This document shows positions 9,159-18,337 of a DNA stretch of 64,000 bases, one piece after another. The DNA is from Xanthocytophaga flava (GTDB lineage: Bacteria > Bacteroidota > Bacteroidia > Cytophagales > 172606-1). The stretch is from contig JASJOS010000002.1 of NCBI GenBank assembly GCA_030068525.1, positions 372,001 to 436,000 of the forward strand. The letters are read 5' to 3'. The position numbers and the translations under genes were made by a program. Under the pieces are notes generated by a model, which was not told where the DNA came from, did not search any database, and saw only the letters and a program-made list of their open reading frames with translations. Within the stretch, counting starts at the first letter, position 1; the number at the start of each line of letters is the position of its first letter.

Positions 9159-9324
9159 TAGAGGATGTCTAAGTTAGTATTAAAGAGGCGAAAAGATCAG
9201 ATTTTAGAGCGAGCCGAGACTATTTTGAGGGGCATAGCCAGCGGCTATGGGCCGAAAAATAGGCGAAGGTGCAGCCTAAAATATGCCTTTGCAGCCTTTA
9301 AGAATAGTTTTAGACAACCTCTTA
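9159..9324. repeat. MITE-like element with imperfect terminal inverted repeats
   Basis: About 165 bp whose ends are inverted copies: TAGAGGATGTCTAA at the left and, read on the other strand, TAAGAGGTTGTCTAAA at the right, with similarity going about 30 bp inward (both ends reach TTAAAG). The middle holds a second dyad, CATAGCC-agc-GGCTATG, and two copies of AGGCTGCA on the minus strand. The right end runs into the stop codon of the transketolase gene. There is no transposase. An ORF across it is not convincing. It may be a non-autonomous transposon remnant or a structured repeat. Confidence 0.55.
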
Positions 9325-10290
9325 GGCAAGAACTTCTTTTTTCCGTTTGATAGCACGTTCTGCTGCATCTACAATGGCTGTAGAAGTAAGACCATATTTT
9401 ACCATCAGTTCATCTGGTGTTCCACTTTCACCAAATGTATCCTGTACGGCTACCATTTCCAGAGGAGAAGGATAGTTGCTGGTTAATACATGTGCAATTG
9501 CATCTCCCAAACCTCCATTCAACTGGTGCTCTTCTGCTGAAACAGCACAACCTGTTTTCTTCACAGATTCCAGAATCGCTTCTTTATCTAGTGGCTTAAT
9601 CGTATGGATATTGATAATCTCGGCATCAATGCCACGTTCTGCCAGGATATGGCCTGCTTCAATTGCTTTCCATACCATATGACCTGTGGCAAATATACTT
9701 ACATCTGCACCTTCGTTCAGCATAAGTGCTTTACCAATGATAAATGGCGTATCTTCTGAGATGAATACAGGGACTACTGGACGTCCGAAACGCAGATAAA
9801 CTGGTCCATGGTGTTCTGCAATTGCCATAGTTGCTGCTTTCGTCTGATTAAAATCGCATGGATTGATTACGGTCATGCCTGGTAGCATACGCATCATGCC
9901 CAGATCTTCCAGAATCTGGTGGGTAGCACCATCTTCACCCAGTGTAAGACCTGCGTGAGATGCACATATTTTTACATTCTTGTCAGAATAGGCAATAGAC
10001 TGGCGGATCTGGTCATACACACGACCTGTAGAGAAGTTGGCAAATGTTCCTGTAAAGGGAATTTTACCACCAATAGTCAAACCAGCAGCTACACCCATCA
10101 TGTTAGCTTCTGCAATACCTACCTGGAAAAAACGCTCAGGAAACTCTTTAATAAAAGCATCCATCTTTAGTGAGCCAACCAGGTCAGCACACAACGCTAC
10201 AACATTTGGGTTTTTCCGGCCAGCTTCCAGTAAACCTACACCAAAACCACTGCGGGTATCTTTTTTATCTAGAATAGTGAATTGTTTCAT
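9322..10290 (-). CDS. Transketolase, C-terminal half (pyrimidine-binding and C domains)
   Basis: A 322-residue protein corresponding to the transketolase pyrimidine-binding domain (about 1-170, with [17 protein letters not shown] containing the Glu that activates thiamine diphosphate) and C-terminal domain (about 190-315). It needs the protein from the gene upstream for the diphosphate-binding half. Such two-gene transketolases are known in many bacteria. Reaction: transfer of a two-carbon ketol unit between sugar phosphates in the pentose phosphate pathway. The stop codon overlaps the end of a MITE-like repeat. Confidence 0.93.
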   Translation of the reverse strand: MKQFTILDKKDTRSGFGVGLLEAGRKNPNVVALCADLVGSLKMDAFIKEFPERFFQVGIAEANMMGVAAGLTIGGKIPFTGTFANFSTGRVYDQIRQSIAYSDKNVKICASHAGLTLGEDGATHQILEDLGMMRMLPGMTVINPCDFNQTKAATMAIAEHHGPVYLRFGRPVVPVFISEDTPFIIGKALMLNEGADVSIFATGHMVWKAIEAGHILAERGIDAEIINIHTIKPLDKEAILESVKKTGCAVSAEEHQLNGGLGDAIAHVLTSNYPSPLEMVAVQDTFGESGTPDELMVKYGLTSTAIVDAAERAIKRKKEVLA

Positions 10291-10359
10291 TTTACGGTCA
10301 GGATTTTCTTTTGAAGAAATACGATTTCAAATAAGAGTTGTATGAGATAGCATTATGCA

Positions 10360-11232
10360 TTAAAAATCACCCAGCGTTTCTGGTAATTGTGCCAATGCCT
10401 GAGCCAATTGGTCATCATTAGGCGCAACACCATGCCATTTGTGACTTCCCATCATAAAGTCTACACCATAACCCATACCTGTTTTCATCATGATTGCTAC
10501 AGGAGAACCTTTTCCGGTTAATGTTTTAGCATGTTCATATGTTTTGATCAGTTCTGCCATGTCGTTTCCGTTTTCCAGAATGATTACTTCCCATCCGAAT
10601 GCACGGTATTTTGCCGGAAGATCTTTCAGATCCATTACTTTTACAGTAGGTCCGTCAATTTGCTGCCCATTCCAATCAACTGTTGCAATAAGATTGTCAA
10701 CTTTATGGTGTGCTGCATACATGGCTGCTTCCCAGATCTGACCTTCATCCTGTTCTCCGTCTCCCATCAGCACATATACCAGATGGTTATCCCCATTTAG
10801 TTTTTTTGCCTGGGCAGCTCCTACGGCTACAGACAGACCCTGACCCAGTGATCCGGATGCCATACGAATGCCTGGTAATCCTTCGTGGGTAGTTGGGTGT
10901 CCCTGCAGACGGGAATTGATTTTGCGATGAGTACTTAATTCTGCTACTGGGAAATATCCGCTGCGAGCCAGTACGGAATACCACACAGCTGAAATATGTC
11001 CATTAGATAGGAAACATAAGTCTTCCCCAATACCATCCATCTTGAAGTCAGGGTTATGTTTCATAAGGTGGAAATACAGCGCTACAAAATATTCTGTACA
11101 ACCTAGGGCACCACCTGGGTGACCGTTACCCACTCCATGTACCATACGTACAATATCACGACGTACCTGAGAGCTGATGTCTTTTAATTCTTCTAGGGTT
11201 TTGGGTGTTGAGTCTTGAATCACGGATTCCAT
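10360..11232 (-). CDS. Transketolase, N-terminal half (TPP-binding domain)
   Basis: A 290-residue protein carrying the thiamine-diphosphate-binding domain: GNGHPGGALGCTEYF near the start and GDGEQDEGQIWEAAMYAAHH with the downstream N (VDWNGQQ) forming the GDG-N Mg/TPP motif. It is the first gene of a two-gene operon, 69 bp before the C-terminal half; together they are about 612 residues, a little shorter than single-chain transketolase (about 660). It should act as a heterotetramer with its partner. Confidence 0.93.
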   Translation of the reverse strand: MESVIQDSTPKTLEELKDISSQVRRDIVRMVHGVGNGHPGGALGCTEYFVALYFHLMKHNPDFKMDGIGEDLCFLSNGHISAVWYSVLARSGYFPVAELSTHRKINSRLQGHPTTHEGLPGIRMASGSLGQGLSVAVGAAQAKKLNGDNHLVYVLMGDGEQDEGQIWEAAMYAAHHKVDNLIATVDWNGQQIDGPTVKVMDLKDLPAKYRAFGWEVIILENGNDMAELIKTYEHAKTLTGKGSPVAIMMKTGMGYGVDFMMGSHKWHGVAPNDDQLAQALAQLPETLGDF

Positions 11233-11321
11233 AAGTAAATCTGCGGATTAGAAAAAGGTAAATAATTAAACTTGATTTTCAAAAGCTAAGGTATTCAGAA
11301 GCATAGTCTGTTGATGATCTG

Positions 11322-11771
11322 TTACTTCAGTATCTGAGCCGAGTGGTTCTTAGTATCTACTTTTTCAATGATATCAGTAATAATTCCTTTTTCATCAATT
11401 AAAAAGGTAGTACGCATTGTTCCCATGTATTTGCGACCATACATGCTCTTTTCTTTCCATACATCATATTGCTCAACTACCTGTTTGTCAGTGTCGGCTA
11501 CTAATGGGAATTTGAGCTCATATTTGGTGATAAATTTTTTATGTGATTTTTCGTTGTCTACACTTACTCCAATTACCTGATAACCTGCTGCTTCCAGTGC
11601 AGACAGATTTTCATTCAGGTTACAAGCCTGAGCTGTACAGCCTGAAGTATCGTCTTTTGGGTAAAAGTACAGGACTACCTTCTTGCCCCGATAATCAGAA
11701 AGCTTGAAAGGATTGCCATTCTGGTCTTTGCTCACGAAGTCAGGAGCTTCGTCTCCAATGTTCAGTTTCAT
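11322..11771 (-). CDS. bcp: Thioredoxin-dependent thiol peroxidase (Bcp/PrxQ)
   Basis: A 149-residue peroxiredoxin of the Bcp/PrxQ type. YFYPKDDTSGCTAQAC contains the peroxidatic Cys45 and the resolving Cys50, five residues apart as in atypical two-Cys PrxQ. It reduces H2O2 and organic hydroperoxides in the cytoplasm using thioredoxin. It stands as a single gene 90 bp upstream of the tkt operon on the same strand. Confidence 0.95.
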   Translation of the reverse strand: MKLNIGDEAPDFVSKDQNGNPFKLSDYRGKKVVLYFYPKDDTSGCTAQACNLNENLSALEAAGYQVIGVSVDNEKSHKKFITKYELKFPLVADTDKQVVEQYDVWKEKSMYGRKYMGTMRTTFLIDEKGIITDIIEKVDTKNHSAQILK

Positions 11772-11800
11772 GAAAGATTGAATTGTAAGAGGTAAAAGAA

Positions 11801-11837
11801 CAGACCTTGTAAGGCATCAAATACCTTACAAGGTCTG
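11801..11837 (-). terminator. Terminator of the M23 peptidase gene
   Basis: Perfect 14-bp arms CAGACCTTGTAAGG / CCTTACAAGGTCTG around a 9-nt loop, 45 bp past the M23 stop, with a T-rich minus-strand tail. Confidence 0.75.
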
Positions 11838-11881
11838 GACACTGTGGCAAAGTTTGTGTAAATCTGTCACAATTACAATTC

Positions 11882-13834
11882 TTATGGAATTTTCATTTCC
11901 AATTTTATTGTATTTTGTACATTATCCTCTACTTCAAGTAGAAAATCACCCTGTAACATAGGCATATCCTGAGGCCTGTCAGACCATAAAAGGCCTGTTT
12001 TGTAGTCATATTGCATCAGCAACCAGCGTCCATTGATGTAGGCTCTATAATTTCCTATACCCGAAAGGTTATCAGACACTTTACATACAATCTGCTCTCT
12101 GTTTTTTATAATGCATTTGGCAACAGGAGCAATTGTATCTACCAAGAGTGTAAATGTTCCCAGATCTTTAGTGCGGAAGCTAAGGTTATTGTCAATCCAT
12201 GTACCTCCCTGGTAGTTGGGAGTTCTGCCACGTAAGAGATACACAGATGTCTTTGTCTTCTGTGTTACAGGTACATTTGCTTTCAAGCGGACGTCAATAT
12301 AATCGCGCAGAGGTACAACTATACGACCTATCTGGTAAATGTTGCCTTGCTGGCGAGTCTCCAGATACAATGTATCAAAAAGAGAGCTCTCATTAAACAG
12401 AATGCTTACTGAATCACCTTCATACAAATGGTTTACATTGGAAGGGACCAGCGATTTGAAATAGAAAGGTTCGGTATGATTGCCAATTTGTACTGAGTCA
12501 GGGAGTGCTTTGCGTACATCCCACAGATAAACTACTTCACCTTTCTTTATATAGGCAGAAGGAACCTGTACACTATCTTTGCCTGTATAGAATGTCGCTT
12601 TCTGTGCTCCTGCTAATGGGTTATTTACCCACAGACAAAGTGTGTTCTCAAATAATTGTTGTTGGACCTGAGCTGTATTGGTTGCAGATTTGAATGCAGG
12701 TATAGAGGGATTATACGGATTTCCCTGTATGGTAAAGTTCATACGAGTTACATTCTGATACGCATCCCATACACTAACTTTAACGAGATGTGGTTGGGTA
12801 TCCATAATATGAATACGACCTTTGTTTTCATCTGTTTTATATGTTGTTAGTGCATTTCCATCTGTAAGATAACAACGTTGATATCGTTCTCCTGAAAGCC
12901 TGTATTTTTCGTAAGCAATATGGGTGTTAATATATTGTGTCTGGTCAAAAGAGAATGACTCCAGATGGTGTGAGAAAATCACTTGATTATCCAGTTGTAC
13001 CTCAATACAACTAATGCCATTGCGATTAGATGTACCATCTGATAAATCGTTGGCTAGCAACTCCAGTCCCAGATCTCCATAGCCATAAACAGGTTTATGA
13101 ATGATATAATTGCCATTGGGTTGACGTTGTGGTATATATTCCAGGCGACCATATTCTCCGTCTACTCTGCCTTGTATAGAGAGTGTGCGTAAGGCTAAAC
13201 GGGAGATAATGGGAGAAATCTTATCTGTGATTTCAGAAAAGCCAAAATTTAATGGATTCAGCACATTGTCTTTTGTATCCCGGATTTCGAAATGAAGGTG
13301 AGGACCACCTGAACCACCTGTATTGCCAGAAAGGGCAACTACTTCTCCTCTTTTTACCCGAATCTGAGTACTATCTAGTAATAAATCAATCTCAAAAGTT
13401 TGCTGATCATACTGGTGTGTTTTCAGGTATTGACCAATTATCGTGTTGTATTGTTTGAGGTGACCATATACAGTAACATATCCATTGGGATGTGTGATAT
13501 ATAAACCATTGCCATATCCCTTGCGTGTAACCTTAATGCGGGAAATATATCCATCTGCTGCTGCATATACAGGAAGCCCTTCTTTACCATCCGTTTTAAT
13601 ATCCAGTCCGGCATGAAAATGATCAGGTCTAAGTTCTCCCATATTTCCTGCCAGCAGATTTTTCTGACCAGGCTTTATAGGAAACATAAAATACCCTTTA
13701 GGGTAAGATGTCTGTGCCTGTGTAGGAGATAATACTATCAGACATAAAATGCCTGAAAAGAGATAGGAGAGGGTAGAGGAAAGCGTTTTTTTTACAAATA
13801 TCCTGTTTTTTAACGTATTCAAAAATGTCAGCAT
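11882..13834 (-). CDS. M23-family metallopeptidase (LytM-type), exported
   Basis: A 650-residue exported protein. The start at 13834 gives a basic leader and a hydrophobic segment ending SPTQAQ. The LytM/M23 domain occupies about residues 40-200: HFHAGLDI (first zinc His and Asp), YGNGLYITHPNGYVTVYGHL, and GGPHLHFEIRD (HxH zinc pair). All expected zinc ligands are present, so it should be an active peptidoglycan endopeptidase rather than a scaffold. The remaining 430 residues are beta-rich and unannotated, probably Ig-like. No divisome partner is adjacent. Confidence 0.9.
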   Translation of the reverse strand: MLTFLNTLKNRIFVKKTLSSTLSYLFSGILCLIVLSPTQAQTSYPKGYFMFPIKPGQKNLLAGNMGELRPDHFHAGLDIKTDGKEGLPVYAAADGYISRIKVTRKGYGNGLYITHPNGYVTVYGHLKQYNTIIGQYLKTHQYDQQTFEIDLLLDSTQIRVKRGEVVALSGNTGGSGGPHLHFEIRDTKDNVLNPLNFGFSEITDKISPIISRLALRTLSIQGRVDGEYGRLEYIPQRQPNGNYIIHKPVYGYGDLGLELLANDLSDGTSNRNGISCIEVQLDNQVIFSHHLESFSFDQTQYINTHIAYEKYRLSGERYQRCYLTDGNALTTYKTDENKGRIHIMDTQPHLVKVSVWDAYQNVTRMNFTIQGNPYNPSIPAFKSATNTAQVQQQLFENTLCLWVNNPLAGAQKATFYTGKDSVQVPSAYIKKGEVVYLWDVRKALPDSVQIGNHTEPFYFKSLVPSNVNHLYEGDSVSILFNESSLFDTLYLETRQQGNIYQIGRIVVPLRDYIDVRLKANVPVTQKTKTSVYLLRGRTPNYQGGTWIDNNLSFRTKDLGTFTLLVDTIAPVAKCIIKNREQIVCKVSDNLSGIGNYRAYINGRWLLMQYDYKTGLLWSDRPQDMPMLQGDFLLEVEDNVQNTIKLEMKIP

Positions 13835-13961
13835 ACAGTGGTATGGTTTGAATGAATCAGAGTGATTCAGCATGGAAACATATTTACCAATTGATCATTG
13901 TTGTAGTTTTAGATTTTGGTGTTGTAGTGTTTGTACTATCAAATGAGTATTGATGGTAGAC

Positions 13962-14573
13962 TCATTTTACTTCAAATTCAAGCATTTTTTCTCCTTCTAT
14001 AAAAGCTGTTAGTTTATCCCCGATTTTTACAGGACCTACACCTTTGGGAGTGCCTGTAAAGATGATATCTCCTTTCTTTAAGGTAAAGAACTTTGAAACA
14101 TAGGAGATGATATAATCAAAATTGAATAATGTCAGACCCGTATTACCTTGCTGACGGGTTTCTCCATTGATCTGAAGGCTGAAACTTATGTCCCGGATAT
14201 TGGCAAAGTTTGTTTTAGGTACAAATTCCGAAACAGGAGCTGAACCATTAAACGCTTTAGCTATTTCCCAGGGTAATCCTTTTTCCTTGCATTTTTGTTG
14301 TATATCTCGAGCTGTAAAATCTATTCCCACACCAATCTCGTCATAATATTTGTGCGCAAATTTTTCCTCAATATATTTGCCCTCTTTACTGATCTTTACT
14401 AAAATTTCTACTTCATGATGTACATCCTGTGAAAAATCAGGGTAGTAAAAAGGGGCATTATCTTTGAGTAAGGCTGTATCAGGTTTTAAAAAAACTACAG
14501 GTTCAGAAGGTTTTTCGTTTTTTAGTTCTTCGATATGTTCAACATAATTTCGGCCGATAGCAATGATTTTCAT
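13962..14573 (-). CDS. Fumarylacetoacetate hydrolase (FAH) family protein
   Basis: A 203-residue protein of the FAH superfamily, short form like YcgM/FAHD1. The motif FSQDVHHEVEILVKI supplies the metal-binding Glu residues, GIDFTARDIQ follows, and FTGTPKGVGPVKIGD is the C-terminal signature. Members hydrolyse or decarboxylate acylpyruvates and oxaloacetate. The substrate cannot be read from sequence. It is a single gene on the minus strand. Confidence 0.9.
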   Translation of the reverse strand: MKIIAIGRNYVEHIEELKNEKPSEPVVFLKPDTALLKDNAPFYYPDFSQDVHHEVEILVKISKEGKYIEEKFAHKYYDEIGVGIDFTARDIQQKCKEKGLPWEIAKAFNGSAPVSEFVPKTNFANIRDISFSLQINGETRQQGNTGLTLFNFDYIISYVSKFFTLKKGDIIFTGTPKGVGPVKIGDKLTAFIEGEKMLEFEVK

Positions 14574-14809
14574 GAATCTGATTGTATAAAGTAGGAAGTG
14601 GAATTAAGAACAGAGAACAGAATATAATGAATAAACAAATACTTTAAATTTCTTTTTGCAATGCAATAACAATAGGTATTAGCAATGTAAAGAGAAGAGT
14701 ATCTTGAATCTAAAAACTGTTTAATTGACAAAAATATAAATTTCAGGCAAACTTTTTGCTTCAATTTTAACGTAAAACTTTCATTAGTTTACACATAACA
14801 ATAGAACAC

Positions 14810-15619
14810 ATGAGAAAACTGTCAAAATTTTTACTAAGCCTTACAATCGTTGGAGGTATTATAAGTTGTCAGAAGGTACCTATAACTGGACGAAGTCAGC
14901 TAAACTTTATTCCTGACTCTGAGATGAATGCAATGGCTCTTCAAGCCTATACACAATTTTTAACGGAAAATAAGCCTGTAAGTAATAGTCAGGCTGATAT
15001 GGTGAAGAGGGTAGGGGCTAGGGTGCAAGCTGCACTGGAGAAGCTTTTGAAAGAAAGAAATCAATCGAATGCTATCTCTGGTTTTAAATGGGAATACAAT
15101 CTGGTTGATAGCAAAGAACTGAATGCTTGGTGTATGCCAGGTGGTAAAGTGGTGGTTTATACCGGATTATTGCCTGTAACGCAGAACGAAGCAGGTCTGG
15201 CTGTGGTAATGGGTCACGAAATTGCTCATGCTGTGGCACGACATGGTAGTGAAAGATCTAGTCAGCAGATGGTAACCAATGGATTATTACAGGCTGGAGG
15301 GGTTGTAGTAGGTCAAAATCCTACATTGGTAAATCAGATCGTTTTACAGGCAGCTGGTGCTGGAACACAACTAGGGTTGCTGTCACACTCTCGTAGTCAG
15401 GAGTCTGAAGCAGATGAAATCGGATTGTATGTTGCGGCATTGGCTGGATATGATCCTCAGGAGTCTGTTAAATTATGGCAACGTATGGCAGAAGCCAGCA
15501 AGGGATCTCAAAAACCACCAGAATTTCTTTCCACACACCCTTCAGATGCAACACGTATAAGTCGTTTGCAGAAGCTGATGCCCAAGGCGTTACAATACTA
15601 TAACCAAAGTAAAAAATAA
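14810..15619 (+). CDS. M48-family metalloprotease, lipoprotein
   Basis: A 269-residue lipoprotein (lipobox IISC, Cys20) with an M48 zinc peptidase domain. HEIAH at 136-140 gives two zinc ligands and the catalytic Glu, and ESEADEIG supplies the third ligand Glu about 60 residues later. It resembles the periplasmic LoiP/BepA-like group that acts on misfolded outer-membrane proteins, but lacks a TPR domain. The C-terminus (STHPSDATRISRL) is the usual end of this group. It is flanked by its own terminator. Confidence 0.92.
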   Translation: MRKLSKFLLSLTIVGGIISCQKVPITGRSQLNFIPDSEMNAMALQAYTQFLTENKPVSNSQADMVKRVGARVQAALEKLLKERNQSNAISGFKWEYNLVDSKELNAWCMPGGKVVVYTGLLPVTQNEAGLAVVMGHEIAHAVARHGSERSSQQMVTNGLLQAGGVVVGQNPTLVNQIVLQAAGAGTQLGLLSHSRSQESEADEIGLYVAALAGYDPQESVKLWQRMAEASKGSQKPPEFLSTHPSDATRISRLQKLMPKALQYYNQSKK

Positions 15620-15636
15620 CATAGTACCTGATTAGA

Positions 15637-15675
15637 GAAAAGCCTCAGTTACAAAATTGTATGGGGCTTTTTTCT
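15637..15675 (+). terminator. Terminator of the M48 protease gene
   Basis: AAAAGCCTC pairs with GGGGCTTTT (one G-U) and is followed by TTTTTCTTTT, 18 bp past the stop. Confidence 0.65.
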
Positions 15676-15737
15676 TTTAAGGCTATCAAAAGTTACTGAA
15701 AGAGATCTGATCTGTATAACGATAGTAGGCGACTTGC

Positions 15738-16112
15738 TTAATTGTTAGCTAGCCCATTTCGGTCTGTGAAACGGACTCCTGTTGCTTCAACCTTGGGAAA
15801 TGTAGCAGGTTTGCGACCGGCTCCAATCGGCTGACGATAGAATTTAACTTTAACCAATGCCTCACAACCATCCTTGCGAGCCTGACGTCTGACACGTGCA
15901 AGTACTTTCTTAAACGAGGTGACATTACTACCTACTGCTTCATAGTGTGCCACTTCTTCATAATTACGTAACTCTGGCTCTGCCGTATAAACAGGAATAA
16001 TGCCTTCTGTTCGTTTGGCTGCTGCCTCTGCTTCATAATTTTTATGCATTACCACACAACTACAACACATTCCGATGCACACAGCCAATACTAGATTTTG
16101 TAGAAATTTCAT
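15738..16112 (-). CDS. Small lipoprotein of unknown function
   Basis: A 124-residue protein from the ATG at 16112; a longer frame from 16142 adds ten residues before the signal and is less likely. The signal ends in CCSC (lipobox Cys at about 19). The mature part contains RVRRQARKDGCEALVKVKFYR, which looks like a conserved core of small Bacteroidota envelope proteins, but I cannot name the family. It is convergent with the M48 gene. Confidence 0.65.
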   Translation of the reverse strand: MKFLQNLVLAVCIGMCCSCVVMHKNYEAEAAAKRTEGIIPVYTAEPELRNYEEVAHYEAVGSNVTSFKKVLARVRRQARKDGCEALVKVKFYRQPIGAGRKPATFPKVEATGVRFTDRNGLANN

Positions 16113-16838
16113 GAATAAGCTAGTTGAATTTTTGTAATACAAAGAAATTCAAGCTATTGCTTATTAAATAACAGGGAATACTGCATTCAATACAGATGTA
16201 ATTAAATAGAGGAATTTCGTAGATGGATAGATGTATCAATTCCTGAATTAAGACGAGAATTATTTTGCAAATGGATAAAGCCCAGATCTCACAAAGGATA
16301 CGTACCACACTTGCAAAATATCAGGAAATAGATGTGATTTATTAATAAGATGTTGATATATAGAGTGTTACACAAGGTGTTGACAAGCTTAATGACATTT
16401 CTAAACAGTTTCGTCCTTAGCCAAATGGTCAAAGAATCTTTTGTGTAAATACCTGAGAGCCTTCTACATTTTATTTGATTTTATAGCAGAGGAAATATTT
16501 TTTGTCTGTCAGGTTATTATCTGTTATCTAGTGAATACCTGTCTGATGTGAATCAAAACGTTTCTTCCTACTTTAACTAAACAAATAGTGATAAGAGTGA
16601 AGACTTTAAGTTTATTGAGCTAAGTCTTTTACCCGTCTGAATGATTAATAAAAAAATCTACTTTTTAGCTAAAAATATTACTTGATATGTCTCTTTAGAG
16701 ATCAATAAAACAGGTGACCAAATTGTAGTTTATCGTATATAGGGGATGGCTTTATGGGTAATGCTAGAACATCATAAGCTATGATGCTGAAATGCAGCAA
16801 TTAATTATCTTTACAATGAATCGTTGATTAGTATAAGA
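16113..16838. other. Gene-free stretch
   Basis: About 725 bp of A+T-rich sequence between the small lipoprotein gene and the SusD gene. ORFs here are short and lack family patterns. I see no RNA gene, repeat or clear promoter. Confidence 0.5.
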
Positions 16839-16875
16839 ACAGAAAAGGCTGTCCTCAATAGACAGCCTTTTCTGT
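16839..16875 (-). terminator. Terminator of the first SusC/SusD operon
   Basis: Perfect 15-bp arms ACAGAAAAGGCTGTC / GACAGCCTTTTCTGT with a 7-nt loop, starting 12 bp beyond the SusD stop. Confidence 0.75.
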
Positions 16876-16886
16876 TAAAGTGAATT

Positions 16887-18323
16887 TTAGAATTTATCCC
16901 AGAAAATCCGGGTAGTTACTTCATCACCACCAATTGCTTGAGCAGCTTCCGAGTAATTGGCTCTATTTAGGTTACGCTCCTGATCAGAATAGGTAAAACG
17001 CAATGGGAAATCGCCTTGTGGTTCTTCTACTTCATTAAAAGTAGGTGCATCCAGTCTTCTATATTCTGTCCAGCCTTCAATACCTCGATTGTATAACGCC
17101 AACCATTTTTGAGTACCAATTTTTTGTTTGTAGTCTCCTGCCGCAGTGGTATAATTTACCTGTGGTTTTGCCAGATAGACTGTTGCTTGTTCTGAAGTAC
17201 CCCCCCAATAGGTAATAGACGCTGTCACTGCCTTATTGTAATGTTCAGCAGCTGTACCTCCCACAGTATATCCTCTTTCTACAGCTTCTGCCAGATAAAA
17301 TTCAACTTCTGAATAATCCAGCAGAACGCCTGGAAATGTCTGGCTGGTTAATTTATCACTTGGTAGTGAAAATCCTGAAGTACTGTTCACATTGCCATAA
17401 GTACCAGCAAGAAATTGTCCGGTTTCTGTTTCCGGATTAAAGTAGGAAGGCAAACGAGGATCAGCCAGAGGCTTCATAATATTCAGAATCGTATTTGACG
17501 CAACATAATCTGTCCGGCCACTTTGGATCAATTGTACCCATACCGGGTTGGTATTAGGTGGTGATTGCAGATAGTTTAAGAGCGCATTATCATCATTTGA
17601 TGTAAAGACATTGGGGGCTGCCGATTCAACAGCTGTTTTTACTGTAGATGAAAAGGACTCTACATCAGCTACTGTCATGGCTAGTCTTAGTTTTAATGAA
17701 TTGCCAAACTTAATCCATTTCGATACATTTCCTCCATATATTAAATCGGCAGACCCGAAGCTCTCGCTATCGGTATCCAGAGAAGTTAACGCTTCATCCA
17801 AACGGGTAAGCAGATCTGCATAAATAGTTGCTGCATCGTCATATTTAGGTGTAATTTCTCTATAATCCAATGCCTGTGAATAAGGAATGTTACCATAAAT
17901 ATTTACCAATACAGACCATGAATAAACTGTCAATATTTCATTAACTGCCAGTTGATTGATTTTCTGTTGAGGGTCCAGAAATGTAGTATCTGCTTTAATT
18001 AAACTATCTGCCTCACTAAAGTTCCTGAGTACATCTGTATACATTGCATTCCAGAAGTTACGTGGGATGTTACGTGTATCAATATTGTACTGAGATTCGT
18101 CTGCATACGTCGTTTGGGCCCAATACTGAGCCATCAAACGAAATACATTTGTATTAACCTCTGGTGTGTTTACATTATCGACAAGATTTCGTTCTGCATT
18201 GGAGAATAACGTTGCTGCCGGAACTTCCGGTGCATTTTTAGGATCATCATTGATGGTATCAAAATCCTTTGTACAAGCGGTGAAAGCAAGTATTGCTATA
18301 TATATTGCTATAATCTTTTTCAT
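16887..18323 (-). CDS. SusD/RagB-like outer-membrane lipoprotein (SusD-like_2 type)
   Basis: A 478-residue lipoprotein (signal to AFTAC, Cys17) of the SusD-like_2 group. Typical stretches are FDTINDDPKNAPEVPAATLF, the Tyr/Trp-rich N-terminal helices and, near the end, EGWTEYRRLDAP followed by PLRFTYSDQERNLN. SusD proteins form the lid over a SusC channel and capture the ligand at the cell surface. It follows its SusC gene by 14 bp, so they form one operon. The ligand is unknown; there is no hydrolase nearby. Confidence 0.93.
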   Translation of the reverse strand: MKKIIAIYIAILAFTACTKDFDTINDDPKNAPEVPAATLFSNAERNLVDNVNTPEVNTNVFRLMAQYWAQTTYADESQYNIDTRNIPRNFWNAMYTDVLRNFSEADSLIKADTTFLDPQQKINQLAVNEILTVYSWSVLVNIYGNIPYSQALDYREITPKYDDAATIYADLLTRLDEALTSLDTDSESFGSADLIYGGNVSKWIKFGNSLKLRLAMTVADVESFSSTVKTAVESAAPNVFTSNDDNALLNYLQSPPNTNPVWVQLIQSGRTDYVASNTILNIMKPLADPRLPSYFNPETETGQFLAGTYGNVNSTSGFSLPSDKLTSQTFPGVLLDYSEVEFYLAEAVERGYTVGGTAAEHYNKAVTASITYWGGTSEQATVYLAKPQVNYTTAAGDYKQKIGTQKWLALYNRGIEGWTEYRRLDAPTFNEVEEPQGDFPLRFTYSDQERNLNRANYSEAAQAIGGDEVTTRIFWDKF

Positions 18324-18337
18324 ATTTTCGGTGTTTT

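Noticed and set aside
9165-9350. 61-codon plus-strand ORF
   Set aside because: It lies inside the inverted-repeat element and continues antisense to the transketolase end, with no family pattern.
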